Source of the DNA: Tomocerus qinae
Lineage: Eukaryota; Arthropoda; Collembola; Entomobryomorpha; Tomoceridae
Reading direction: 5' to 3'
Assembly (NCBI GenBank): GCA_020055645.1
Contig: CM034548.1
Span: forward strand, 18,724,001-18,788,000
Length of the DNA: 64,000 nucleotides
Shown in pieces: positions 37,628-50,966 of this stretch. The stretch's first letter is position 1. Each line of letters starts with the position of its first letter. The notes beneath the pieces were generated by a model. That model did no database searches, was not told where the DNA came from, and saw only the letters and a list, made by a program, of their open reading frames with translations. The translations under genes and the position numbers were made by a program.

Positions 37628-40600
37628 CTATTAACCACAGTCAGTCCAAATACATTTTAATTAATTAAATAAACGACATAATAATACTCAATTTTAAAGT
37701 GAGACGCAAAATACTAGAGATACGCAATCTACATATAATATGTTACACAATCTCGATTGGAGATTCTCCAATCTGTTAACAATAATTAAGTAGCATAGCA
37801 CACCTTAGAAAAACTAATGTGCCATTACCATAATACAAACTATGAGTGAAACAGTGAAAGATACTCGTCTTCATACACCTCTTCGTTAAGTTACAACATA
37901 CCATCATCATCAGCTCTTTCAATAATTATGTCAATGAATCATAACACGAGACAATCGTACTCAATAACTTAATAGACTCAATACCTACATATATACAATA
38001 CAAACAATACAATGCTAATTATTTATTATACACTTTTATGGTCAAGCATAATATTATGGAGAGCTTCTGGAATTTAGATTTAGCTACTGACCAAATTGAC
38101 AGCACCATTTTTTACTTTAACATATAACAAATATTTTACTATTCACGTACACAAAAAAGCACAAAATTATTTACGATGAAGCATACAAAATGTACTTACG
38201 TGTACTCACAGCATCTGGATTTACGGCGACCGAAAAGAGTTTGTTAATTATGACCATCAATAACCGGATTCCTGTTATTACTATTGACAGCAGAATGTTG
38301 TAGAGACAAATAAACCGGGTTATGACAGATCAGCAAATATCTAAACGGGAAAAATAAAGTTTACACTTTAATTTGAGAATGCAGTAATACTTCACAGCTA
38401 AGAAAATGCAAGTTTTATCACTACCACATTATACATAACAATAAAATCAGTCTGTACTTTTGAAATAATTTTCCACTAATATAAAATCCTTAGAGCAAAA
38501 TAAGATCGTATTTACTTGGCTGAAAGTTGATGTATGAACATAACTAACTCTTGAAATTGAATTAAGAGAGCAAAGCTCACAATTAGGCAATTATTCTATT
38601 TTATTAATGATTTTTCAACTCATTAAATTGCCATTAGTAAAACTTTCTCTGTAGGTAGGTAGATAACAAAATGCTACACTATTAGTATCTAATATTCAGT
38701 TATAGTATGGGAGTACATCACAAAATCACAACACAACGAAGTAGAATACTAAACTAACTTTATCGTTTCACTCACTGAACAAAGATAAATCTACTACAAA
38801 CTATTCGCTATCATGTCTCACTTCGGCACTTCTAATGACAAAGGTATACAATTAAGTGCCCGAGTGTCTGCAAGGTTGGCACAAGTGTGAACATTACAAA
38901 AACTACGTTTTAGTAAGCCTTACTAATTTAATAATGAAATTTTAATGCTTAATACTCCTTTGAGAAACCTCTTAGTTAAATTCTTAAGATTGTTAACATT
39001 TGTTATCGGTATACATACAAATATTACGAGAGAAATAATCCACAAAAATATTGTAAACATTGCTTAGAGTCTTGAAGAAAAGGAACATTTTATTTAGAAA
39101 CCTAAATAATCTGAACTTGAAAAAATACATATTTCGTAAATACATACTGTGCTTAAAAATGCACTCCCCACACTTCCCCCGAACTGGGTTCCTTGAAAGC
39201 AAAACTAGTCAAACCAACTATAATTTTTACCATCCCGTATAGGGGGTTCGGGAGGAGATGCAGGGGGATTCTATTTAGTGCTTTGGGTGGCAGTAGAACA
39301 GTGACATGTGCATCAACAATTAATTATGAATGTATGGCAAAAATATATTTATTTAGTTGAATCATACTTTTATAAAAATGTTTGCTAAACTTCTAAATCC
39401 GAGAAGTACATTTGAAAGAATGGATAAATAAAATGGATGAATGACTTTTTGACCTAGCTACCTCTAGAACCTATGACTATGGTTTTTCAAAGGTACAGAT
39501 TGTAGATATTGTCTATGACGTTGATAAAATATGAATTACCTATTATATATAGTACGTTCATTCAATTTGATACTCTTTATAGAAAAATACATGAATAGGT
39601 AAAATTCTAGGCCAATCTAGGTCATGGTTTGAGTTTGAAGACCATTACTAGGGGATATGGGAGAATTAAAGGATTGTCCACCACGGCGAAATTATTATTT
39701 CAATGACTGGAAGTTCAAATTGGACTGTAATCCTTTAAGAAATAAAAATCAGAATTAGCTTACGTTTTATTAAACTTTTAGTAAGGTTGGTCTAACGATT
39801 TGAAATAATGATGAAGTATAGCTTCTTTACAAGATAAAAATACCATAGTTTCAAGTATTGCGTTGTTTCAAAACAGAATCACGGTCTAGAACTGGGGTTA
39901 ACAATAAACATGCCATGAATCATGGCTGTCACATATTTTCAATGAACAACAAAATGTTAATGGCCGTACTCGCAATATATGTCATAACTACCTTGTCTCA
40001 AATTTATGAATAATGTTGTTGCAACAAACATAATAAAATGTATTAGAATTTACAGTTGGTTGAACCAATATCCTATCAAATGAAAAAATCAGAGCATGTA
40101 ATGTAATTACTGAATGCTGAATATCAATAATTTTATTACAGTATCAATAATAATTTCGCTTAAATTATTTGGCTAAAATATCATAAACGTAGTATTTCTG
40201 AAAAGTTACCTGTTAGCATAATGTCTATCCCAATTTAATTTGAAAGATAGATCTTTGTAGCCATGTAAATGCTACTATCAACTACACCTACTACACAAGA
40301 CTTTGTTATAAAAATGATTGTCTCATAAAGTGCCAAAGAGGTTCGTAATTTATTGGTTGATTGACGATATTTTATAAGTCATTATGGTTTTAACTTCACT
40401 GTATTATACTTATTGATTTATAACTGTTGACTGTCAGTCTTAGGTACTTAGACATTAGAGTATTGAAAACTTTGATGTTTGATTACTATTTTATCACCTC
40501 GGTTAAACTGTTAATAAATAAATGATCATCTGAAAAGGAGTTGTCTATTTAATTGTTAAACAGATCAAAACTATGACCTTTCCAATAATCGATAATAAAT

Positions 40601-42478
40601 GTTGATGTCATACATCATAATAGTTGATAGTGCTACTCAATATCCCTGTTTTTAATACAATGTAAATTGTGGGAACTTATTTAGAGTTATTTAAAATTAA
40701 CAATAGATTACTTGCTTGAGTGAGGTGTCGTTAATGTTCAATGTTATGACAGTGTTACTAACTTTTGCAATGAGAATTATTTCAGCAAATTATGTTATAA
40801 ATTGTATTAGCAAATTAAAGAAATATATTGCTTAATAAAAAGAAAATAAAAGAATCTTACTTGTTATGCTCATCGCCATCCAAATTGCTGAAAATTATGG
40901 AAATAATAATACTGACTGGATAGTTAGTAACGTATTTGTTTTGAAGTCAGTTTCAGTGTGACAAAATCACACCTGAAATGATGAATGACGGCACATAAGG
41001 AAAACCTAACGAAATCTGTCAATGTTATGGTAAGCTGAAGCTGACATTCAATTAGGTTAGGTTTGTTGTTAGTTAGTGTGATAAAGGGAGGGAAGTATTT
41101 TAACGCACGTGTAGTGTATGTAAACAAAATCAATATCTCGAACAGGAGAGCGGGAGAAAAATTGTTGGCTGTTGGTTGGTCATTCAAATTGAAAGAATTG
41201 TTCCCCACCACTACTACTACATGTGTACAATTTCCAACAGTGTCTGTCTGTTCCAAAAGTGGGCAAAAATATTTCCGGCCGGGTTTCTCAATAAACAGAT
41301 AGATACTTGCCAATTGCCCGGCCAGTAGCCAGCTATTACATTCACTACAAAAATTCAACTCGTTCAGTCACAAACTTCAAACATTTTAAACTGGCTAGTG
41401 AATGACATACAAAATTGTAATGATATGAAATTGCCACGGCAATAAATTTTCGATCGTCAGCCAATTCTTGGTTGGAGTGCATTGTTTAGGGTAAACCCCT
41501 TTTAGCGGATTGAAACGGTTGCAACACCTACAAATACAAATTTAAAGTTTCCCTACTTTTACCTGGTGGCTCAAGAGTTGCATATTCCTGTAAAATGAGA
41601 TTAGATTTGTGGCAACGGTGACACAAAGTAAGGTTAAATGTAATGTTGAAAAAATTCAAAATTTTTGATTCCTAGTGTTGTCACCAGTTACAAATAAGTT
41701 TTAATCCAAAGGATGTAATCCAATCCAATTTTTACGTCGGCTAATTAGAATACCCAAGTAGAGCGCCAGATTTTAGTAGATAACTAAGTAAAATGTTGTG
41801 TTGTGTACCGAGAGAATGTAAATTCTGTCACGAACTGTCAACTGTGCCTTCCATGCCACCTTCAAAATGTTAACACTGGCGGCCGGCTGGTTTTACCTCT
41901 GATAAAAAATGGGCTCGGTCAGTGACCAATTTCAAAAATTTTCTATCCTTCCATACATGTCAAAACTGTTCAGCAAGTTTTGACCCTAGGGCATACAGTA
42001 ATTGAAAGCACCGATGGGACAGTGACAAGATATATGGAAATTTCTTAACACGGCAAGACATCATAGTTTTTCTTTATTAACCTAGCTGGCTGAAATAAAA
42101 GCACTGCCGCCGGTCTGAAATATTGGCGACCGGCCCGTTCTATTGACATCTTCGGCCTTGCCGGTGCCTATCTCTAATCTGTTCTGCACATTACTTGAGT
42201 ATATCAGCAGAATCAGCACATGTAGCTTTTAGAAGATCAAGACCGAAGATCCACCTGAATCCCGCCTGGCTGATCAAAAACGAAATCCAGAATTGACTGT
42301 CAATTTTCTGGTCATGATCTAGTCCACTGTTGACTGTCAAATGTTTTAATTTTTAATGTTTTGTTACTATAGTATTTCAAAATATCATTGTTCTTACTGA
42401 AGTGTGAACTTGTACATTGATATCGCTAACTTTCGCTGTTCTTGCATCAGACATCAGAATTTAGTCGAAAGAAGCATA
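37628..42478. other. Intergenic region before the MCRS1-like gene
   Basis: No defended coding exon. On the minus strand near 38210-38280 an ATG-containing stretch with donor-like GTGAGT and GTAAGT could be a leader exon for the 37.2-37.6 kb exon. A 144-codon minus frame at 40924-41358 and an overlapping 79-codon plus frame lie in DNA slightly richer in GC, but neither resembles a known protein. Around 41870-42170 GC-rich words such as GGCGGCCGGCTGG and GCCGCCGG recur in both orientations, suggesting repeat debris near the MCRS1 promoter. Confidence 0.4.
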
Positions 42479-45400
42479 ATGTCCTCAGAACCTGAAAAAA
42501 ATACAACTAAAGAAGATTTGTCTTCTCCACGAAAAGTGCCCTTGACAATATCTAAATCCAGAGTCACTTTTGTCTCTCCAGGAGTAGTGGATAGCGAAGG
42601 ATTTCTAGCTCCTCCTCCGCAATCAACATTATTGATAAGACGAACGAAGACTAACAATTCCTCAACATACGAATATGAGTCCCATTTAGGTAAATCACTC
42701 TAATAAAACCGTTAAAACGTAAACACCAAACATATAATTATCTTAAGAAAGAATCCTGTTCACATTAAGAAAGCGTTTAACTTTTTTATTTTTGGACAAT
42801 GGAGAATAGAGTAGTTAATTAATTTTTGAATATCTTACTGAATAGAGAAAGAGAAAATGTCAAATTATAACTGTGAACGAATACAGCATCCCTCAAAATG
42901 TTGTTGAAAATTTCATGTTCAGTTTATTTTGATGTCAATTTTAGGACGAGTAGAGGCCGGATTTAATGCGCCGGGTCAAAAAGCATCGCCAATTCGTAGA
43001 GATGGAAGTGTTGGCTTACCATTCTTTGATAGAAGTAATCAGCATACTTCTGCTCTTGCAAGTTTGGAAGATTACAAATTGCGCTGCAGTCCTGGTGACG
43101 ACATTCAACTAAAAATTCCAAAATTATGCTTAAAGAGAGTTAACGTTAAGGCTAATCTTCAGCCTCCAACACTCCTTGTTAACAAAAGAGGTCCCCGAGG
43201 AAAGTATAAGAAGAAGAACAAAAACGTTGATGTGTACAGAGTCAAACGCCCGTATACAAAAAACGTTAATGCGGACAGAGTCAAAGGCCCAGATACAAAA
43301 TGCAAATTAACAGATGAAACTGAACGGAAGTTGGTTGATCATGATTCCCCTTTGGAAAAGAGTGACTGTGAAAATGATGACGCCAGTGATGGTAGAAAAC
43401 CATGTCTATCTGATAATGGGATATGGCGACCAACAGATGATTTGAGATTAATTTCTAATGTAATACAGGTAAGACAAAAATGGTCATATCTACTATAAAC
43501 ACATTTCTTAAGTTATAACCTATAACATAAATCGTTAATAAACCTCAAATATTTTATGCCGTGTGCCGTATATCTATAAAACAATTTATTTTGTGTTTTT
43601 ATGTAGACTTGTAACTTACAATATGTACACATCGGAGTAAAGTTTTCTTGTGTTTTTACTCTTGAAGATATTAAAACACGATGGAAAAGTTTGATGTATG
43701 ACGAAAAGATTTCTAATACTTCCAAAACAGCCGTTAGAAAACTTCACCCGCTAGTCAAAAATAAAATTCTAAGCGCTGTCCTTTTCAATGATAAAGAAGA
43801 AGATTTGCTAAAAGCCGTCAACGAAGTACTAACATTTTAAAATAATTTACTCTAAATTCCTCTTTAAATAACAGTATCATTGGTTTCAGGATCGATTGGG
43901 AAATGAAAATCTAATTTTTTTTGAAAAACTGTTAGAAGACAACAAAGATATCTTCTACAAGACACGGACACCAAAATCACTTTTCGATCACTGGCTCCGT
44001 TTGAAAGAACTTAGCTTGCTTGACGCCAATATTGGTAAAATTTTACTCAGGATTTTAGAACTATCTAACATTTTTTGATTAATTTCAATTTCACTTAAAT
44101 ATTTTTTAACTATTGTAGAACGACCACCACTAGAACGTTTTGAAAGTTTTGAAATGGAAGTGGATGACAAAATGCTTTTGAAAGAACCGTATGACGCAGG
44201 AGTATTTCGAGAATGGAAGAAAGTGAAAAGGTACACTCAAGACACTGATAAGGCTCCTTTCTAACTTTTTATGTTTACCTACTATAACTATCAAATGGCA
44301 TGACTAAGTAACAATTCCAGTGAAGGCTTGATTGAAAGCATTATATTATTGAGTAGCATGAATGAAATGAAGATATAATATTAATCCAAACTATTAGATT
44401 AAAATTATATTAAAACCCAATTAGATTAAAATAAATAAAATCAGAATCCGATTAAGGTTGCTCATCGCGCCTACAGAACAATAACATGGGACTATCAAAA
44501 TGCATGTTAAAAAATGTTTTACATCTGGCTCATTTCCTCCCGAAGGATAAAAAACATAAATAAATGGTGCGAAAACATCAAAGTTTTATAAAAACTAAAA
44601 CTTAGTTTTTTGGGAATTTGCTTTTTTAAAAGCATTTAAAGTAACGATTAACGATGTCAAAAATCCAGCCGCCCTCGTTTGTTCTTCGATAGTCCACGAT
44701 TCCAAAAATGGAAGTCCCATAAAAATCGGACTTATCTTTCGAGAGCAATTGAGCCAACATGCATTTTAATAGTCCCATGTGATTTCAATGCAGGTGCGAT
44801 GAGCTTCCTTAACTTGAATTGGATCACAATTTTGTTATATCGGATTGTGTTATGCACAATGTGACATTATTTAAAGTCCAGTAATTTAGGCACCCATCTT
44901 TTATTGAGGTGGTTTATTTTTGTAGCAGAGGCTTATGACAAGAAGACGTTTTTAATTGAATTCCAGTTTGAGAAAATGAGTAACTTTGGTTCGATACTTG
45001 GTAAAAAGTCTTCAAATAACTTTAGAAAGCGCACAGGTTCTTTAGAAACTTTAATACGCGCCGTTGTTAGGTATCTTATCGAGGTCACAGGTTATTGACA
45101 TTTCTTCATCTGGACACAAACCATACAGACGCAAGAACGTCATTTCCCTACCGATTCTTTATCTAGATTAGTGTTAACACAGTTTAATGTTATTTAAATA
45201 GGAAAACTTCATAGTAAAAGAAGTAAACGGTCTTAATTTCACATAAAAATGGGAACATCGCGATGTATCGGAGGTTACGTCTTGTATTTACTATACGAAC
45301 ACTGTTAATAATTCCCCCTCACCATAGAGGTTTTGACTAATTCTAACAATTAGACATTTTTTGTTCGTTAATTTCTGATGTCAAATAACTAATGCAAATT

Positions 45401-46451
45401 CCATTGTGTTGTCAAGATAATTCTGAATTTTTACAATAAAACTTTAGGAACGAAGGGTTTTCGAATATGTTTTGGCAGCTGTTTATTATAAATAATACAT
45501 TTTTGATATAGTCTAAGTATGATCATCCCTATCCATTGCCCACTACTATAAAACAAACACATTATCGGTTTCACACTTTCACGTGTTCCTTGCTTAAATC
45601 ATTATTGCTAATAAAATGTTTATTTTAATTTAATAGAGACAATGTAAGAAAGATCAAAAAACTGGAAAAAGAAGTAAAGCACTTGCAAATACTTGTTGAC
45701 AATATTGTATTAAAAGACAATATTGTCGAGACAGAAAGTGTAAATTATCTAGCGATATTTAAAGGTGAAAAGGTTCGACATCTTATGAATACACACGAGG
45801 TAAATAACAAAAAATATTTATTTTCCTGCCTTGGCCAAAAATATACTAATCACTAATGGAATTATTTTAGTTCATTTAATCTGCTATGTTACAGATTACA
45901 TTTGGAAGAAAAGCCCCCAACACTATAGTTGACATTGATTTACAACTAGAAGGAAGTTCGGAAAAAGTTTCTCGTATCCAAGGCAAAATTAGTTTAGAAG
46001 ATGATGGACAGTTCCAAATTCAAAACCTTGGGAAAAACGCAATTATTGTCAACGCGAAGCCATTGAGACCTTTCACTACAACGTCATTGGAAGATCAAGC
46101 TACCATTATGGTAATGGCAACTACTATTTTTGGAACATAAATTAAACCCTTGAGACATTTATGGATTTTTGCATTGCCTATCAAAAAATGACCAGTACCT
46201 ACAGGAACCGACAAATTCCCACGGGTTTAATTCATTTTCCTTCTGTAATAAAAATATTTGTAAATTTCGTTAATGTCATTGATTTTGAAATACCTCATTT
46301 GTTTTTAATATTATTCAAGATTGCCAATCTGAGTTTCGTTTTTGAGATTAACAAAAATATGTTGGAGCATATTCGCAGAACTTTTGCACAACGAATAAAA
46401 CCCAGCAAAAAGAAGGATCTGAAAAGACGGAATAAGAGAGGAATCTTATAG
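42479..46451 (+). CDS. MCRS1: Microspherule protein 1-like FHA protein
   Basis: Eight exons: 42479-42689, 42945-43468, 43607-43825, 43890-44034, 44119-44230, 45637-45799, 45895-46110 and 46320-46451. They encode 573 residues with agreeing phases (human MCRS1 462). MCRS1 is a nuclear and nucleolar protein of the NSL histone-acetyltransferase and INO80 complexes and also protects spindle minus ends. Residues 1-230 are disordered, with a Lys-rich stretch. The conserved N-domain starts at WRPTDDLRLI and continues HIGVKFSCVFTLEDI and RKLHP. A coiled segment with KIKKLEKEVKHLQ precedes the C-terminal FHA domain (about 459-560), which opens ITFGRKAP and carries SRIQGKI. The start at 42479 was chosen over an in-frame ATG at 42404 because MSSEPEKN begins a typical disordered head. 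Intron 5 (44231-45636) carries a MITE. Confidence 0.93.
44456..44808. mobile_element. TTAA-flanked MITE in intron 5 of the MCRS1-like gene
   Basis: This 353-bp element is flanked by TTAA at 44452-44455 and 44809-44812. Its left end GGTTGCTCATCGCGCCTACA pairs with the other-strand right end GGAAGCTCATCGCACCTGCA. The inverted match continues through ACATGGGACTAT and AAAATGCATGTT, so each terminal repeat is about 60 bp. A TTAA target is typical of piggyBac and Kolobok-type transposases. No transposase is encoded. It is intronic, so the coding sequence is untouched. Confidence 0.82.
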
Positions 46452-49400
46452 CACTATGAAATCAAAAGTTCAATTCGACGTAAATATTAAACACTGATGC
46501 TTTCACATGTCACATAGTTGATTTTTTTAAAATCGTGACCTGGAAAGAAGTATCCTATATGCATGTCTATAGTTTTATTGTCCTTAGAGTATGTGCCTGA
46601 TGTATTAATCAATTGTAAAGCGATGTTTTTAAAACTATCAATTCTACTGCCTTTTTTGGGTCGCATATGCTTCCTCAAAAAATAATAAACGTACACATGA
46701 GAGGTATTGACTGCACACGAACGGGTATCTTAAATGTTAATAATTGCCAGTGATGGTTTTAAATAACTAATAGAAATTACAAATCAAGCCGTTGTTTATC
46801 ATTTATTGATTCTCTGGATAACTGTTTTATATCATTCATAAAATAAATAGCTATGGGGCTGTAAGAAATTATTTTTGAGGTTCTTAGATTATAAACCTAA
46901 TTGTAACTTTCTTTCATTTTCACCTCACCAAGTTCCTTTTCCTCTTTATCTGTGAAAACAACCATGTTTCATGCTCAACCAAATTGGCACCTTCCGTTCC
47001 AATTCCTAACACTTTCACATCCATAAGCCACTTACAAATGTTTTTAAAAGCTACTCCTTTACGTTAGACCAGGATATGACAGAACGGCATAGACATAAGT
47101 ACCATAAAGATTAGGTTCTAAGGGTCCGGTCGACAACGTTGTTCATTTAATTGGAAAGATAATATAAACTGAAGCATAATTGTAGTACACATTTGATAGT
47201 CAAAAACACCACAAAGGGTATTTGAAAGTTTTTAGCCCTGTAACTAGTTTGAAAACCTTAACTGATGTACCGTATTTTCATAATAATATGGCAAAGCTAA
47301 TCTAGGAGGTCTATATACGTCAATTCTTGATTGGTTAGCTGGTTATATCTTCATCGTTGTCACTTTCCCTTATAGTTTCTCCGTTGACTCGATTTGATTT
47401 TATAACTTTGTAGCTCATCTACGTTCCATTCGCCGCATCTTTTCCAGACCCACTCGGGATATCAAGCTGATCTGTATTGTATTAACTGATATAATTGCTT
47501 GTACCAGGTATATATTGTAATTTACTTATATAGTAGCCAAGGAAAATTCAATCAGGTAACAAATCAATGAAATATTAGTAAGTAACAAACATACACGTTT
47601 GACAGACTACAAGTTTATTTTTACCAAGATCAATTAAAATGCATTCATTAGTTTGATTCGCAATTATTCGTTCTTATTGAAGGGAGATCTAAGTATATAT
47701 TTGATTAAGTTTGTTTTCATGTTAGGATTATACAGACCAACTTTTAAGCGTAATAGTTTGCTTTGTAGTGGCTTGTCATTATGCATGTATCAGTAACGTC
47801 TGCAAAGCTAAGTTAGGTAGGGACATAATCGGAGGATGTGAATCTAGCATGTTGTGTGATGACTGGAGTTTATGAGTAGGTACAGACTGGAGCCGAGTAG
47901 AGCCAAATGTGCTGGTTCTGGAGAAGGTGCAAGACTCCATTATGGAGAAGGAGAAGGCGAAGGAGAAGGAATAAAGATGATAGCAGATGAGTAGAGGAGA
48001 ATTAGAGTTGAGATTTCTACTATTTGATTATGTTTGATTTGATTGTGTTTATATGACCAATGATTTAATACCAATCAGAATTATTGAAGTTATGGTAACA
48101 TAGAATAACGCACAATATTGTAAATAATAAGTAAAATAAGTATCAGTTAGATAAATAAATAAGTTAGAAGTTAATAGCGCACAAAACCAAAACTTTACTT
48201 AAAAATCAGTAATAATTCATGATTTTTATTATTACTCGGCATTCTTATGTAAAATGTAGAAAAATTAGTAAGAGTTGATTTCACTGGTATGAAATTGTGA
48301 TGTTTTAATCATTAAAATACAGTATAAAATGAATCTTGTTTGCGAGGCAAGGTGAGAATTTAGAAGATGAATGCATTAGGCAGAAATTCTGCTAACAGAG
48401 ATCCAGAATCTCGGTTTTTCCCTTCTCCATTCCCTTACGCCTACACGCCAACAGCTCACAACATTTCTCCAACTCCAACCAAACCTTTCCTCAGACATAT
48501 CGTAATACCTGGAGCCTGGAGCCTGGAGCCCAAGGTTAATATTCTTGGGTAGGAAGAGGCAGCTAACGATTTTTAACATCATTAAAATAATATGGAATTG
48601 ACTATTTGAATAGATATGATGAAAAGCTCCACACATGAAATACAATTCCTTTACATACGTCTATAGCAGGCATCCACCATACATGAGTGATCATGATCCT
48701 AGCCCGTGCCTTACTTCATTTGTGTCAATTATTTCAGTGATTTCTACGCAGTTCAGGTTGGGTCCATTGAACTGCGAAATATATACATTTCGTATAGTTT
48801 TATGTCTTCCTTTTCATTTATAGTTATTTATGATGTTTGGGAGATTCATACTACTTCAATGTAATAAAGAAATTCCGTTAGGTAAAATCATTCTTTTAGA
48901 TGGGAGAGATTGCAGATCAAACTGTGTTGTGAGTCAAACATGTCCTATATAGTAACGACGCGAACTTGCAAGACAGCCAGCCTTGTCTCGTTTAAACTAA
49001 ACAGTCCATAAGGGAAACAAAATGATTTTTACAGATAAAGCGGAACATGCAACTTAAAAAAAAGAATTATTCATACTTTCATACTCTATGTATTTATTCT
49101 AAACATGTTTTGTATTCAATTTAAAATGAATTTCCTTTAAAATGGCATATCTTAGTTTAAAATATAAATTATTTATTGATGCAAATATTGAAAAATTGAC
49201 AAAAACATTTGTCGTGGTAAAGGGAATAAAAAGAAGATCAAAAATAAAGTGTTTACACGCAGTAAATGAATTAAAGTAACTCATAATACGGAATAGATTC
49301 AATAATTAGGTACTAGAGCTACATGCTATCTTTTACGATGATGAATTTATTCGTCTTCTCTTCTGTTACCCCTTCTCTTTCCGATTTATCATTCTATTTT

Positions 49401-50966
49401 TGGCGTGGTCGTGTTCCCGGCGATCCCGAGAGTTTCCACTTCCAGGAGTCTTCCTACACGACGATGATAATTAGCGTCGACAGCGCATCGCAAAACCTTG
49501 CCGTGTCCTACCTGTGGGGTTTTCATCCACCTTCAATTCAGCAGCCCAACGAAAATTCTATTTCCAAACAGAAAATCTTGGAAATATCCTAGTCGGAAAG
49601 GTCAACAGTCAACACACCCGTTGCGTCCTGCGTAGTCATGAATTTCATTTCATACGAATAAACGAAATGAACGACGCAGAGTTGGGATTGAGAAATGAGA
49701 CATATTATTCTCATGTAGACGACAAAGCAAATAATGCAAAACAAAATATTACAACGAAAAGATGATTGTATTAACTAAGCATTGAGCAGACAGTACCCAT
49801 GACAGCATTTACTTAAGATTCATTTAAATTAGAAAGGTCAAACTGGTTCGTTGTTTGGAACTAAGCTGCTGACGCTTGTAAATTTCAGGAATTGTCTGGA
49901 AGGAAAATGTCATATTAGACTTGTATTTTCATGGGAAGACAACTTGAGAAATCGACCTCGAAAAACTGGCATCATTTACTTTTTACAGAGAATTGAGTAT
50001 AATATGACGATGACCATGGGAAGATACTGAAAACTCATGTTTAATAGTTTTTCTTTGTTTTATTTCAATTTCCATGAATAATAGGCTGATTGTTTGGTGA
50101 AAGAGATTTCAATAGGTACGTAGCAGTAGAGCCGAATCCCAGTTTCACAAGTAAGCAGAGGACGACGACGACGCCATGAAAATATCGACCTAATCTGATT
50201 CTGCTCCTTTCCAAAGCAACTCGACTGATAGCGATAAGATAAAACTGAAATCAGCGAGAGTATGCACTGCTGCGTAGTTCTTTAGTACCTATAATAATAT
50301 AGTTCTGCTAAGCTGGACAGTGTTTTGGGCCAGTGTGCTCCTTGCAACGACGCGAGGTAGACGCATAAATGGTTAGGTCTCTTGTATAATATCTTATCGC
50401 GACAAGAACGTATATTGAGGGGACGGTGTTCGGCATTTACTTCTGCTGCTCTACGATTTCTCCGTGGTGAATTACAGATAGCTTGCAGGAAAAGGTAGAA
50501 GAGAGGAGGCTGTTGGAATATAATGCGCATACAAGGTCGGGCGGTCGAGAAATTGTTGCCGTTTCACTTTTGCTTCAGACATTTTGGATTAGGAGTTCAA
50601 TCCTCATGTGACATGCAGCTAGCAACCAATACAATTTGAATCCAGTTAAATTAACAACGTAAAACATTTGGTTGCATTTGAAGATATTGGTCGTTGGCAA
50701 CTGGAAAAGTTAAACAATAGTTTTTTTGCTTAGTTGACTGACAACAGGAATTACAGACATTATTTAGGTTGCCCAAATTAAAGCTCCGGAACTCGGGAGT
50801 CTGTTTACCGAAGCTAGGATTTCGGGTAGCGACTGACTGTGACTATTCGGGAACTCGGGATGTTATCCCACTTCTCATGTGTTGCAGTTGAATAAATTAT
50901 CTAAGCAGTTGTGTGGGAACAAAATTCTTAGATTTTACAAGTCGCGTTAAAGGATTCATTTAAAAT
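46452..50966. other. Intergenic region between the MCRS1- and PPM1D-like genes
   Basis: Mostly AT-rich and non-coding. A GGAGAAGGAGAAGG purine run lies near 47941-47972. Around 49323-49765 two overlapping plus-strand frames (89 and 83 codons) lie in DNA with more balanced composition than its surroundings; I do not recognise either product. Near 50771-50855 CGGGAACTCGGGA-type words recur just before the phosphatase gene and may be part of its promoter. Confidence 0.4.
46684..46689 (+). terminator. Candidate MCRS1 polyadenylation signal
   Basis: AATAAA 232 bases after the MCRS1-like stop codon, at a plausible distance for its 3' UTR. Use is not shown. Confidence 0.4.

Noticed and set aside
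40924-41358. 144-codon minus-strand frame
   Set aside because: Long, but no motif, an overlapping plus-strand frame of similar composition, and no convincing splice context. Kept only as a note in the intergenic entry.
44679-45098. Two open frames within intron 5 of the MCRS1-like gene
   Set aside because: The first overlaps the TTAA MITE and the second has no recognisable product. Protein continuity across exons 5 and 6 leaves no place for them.
47930-47975. GGAGAAGG purine run as a coding low-complexity tract
   Set aside because: No surrounding open frame or splice sites; it looks like a simple-sequence expansion.
50580-50615. tRNA T-arm-like GAGTTCAATCCTC
   Set aside because: No acceptor stem, D arm or anticodon arm can be folded around it.
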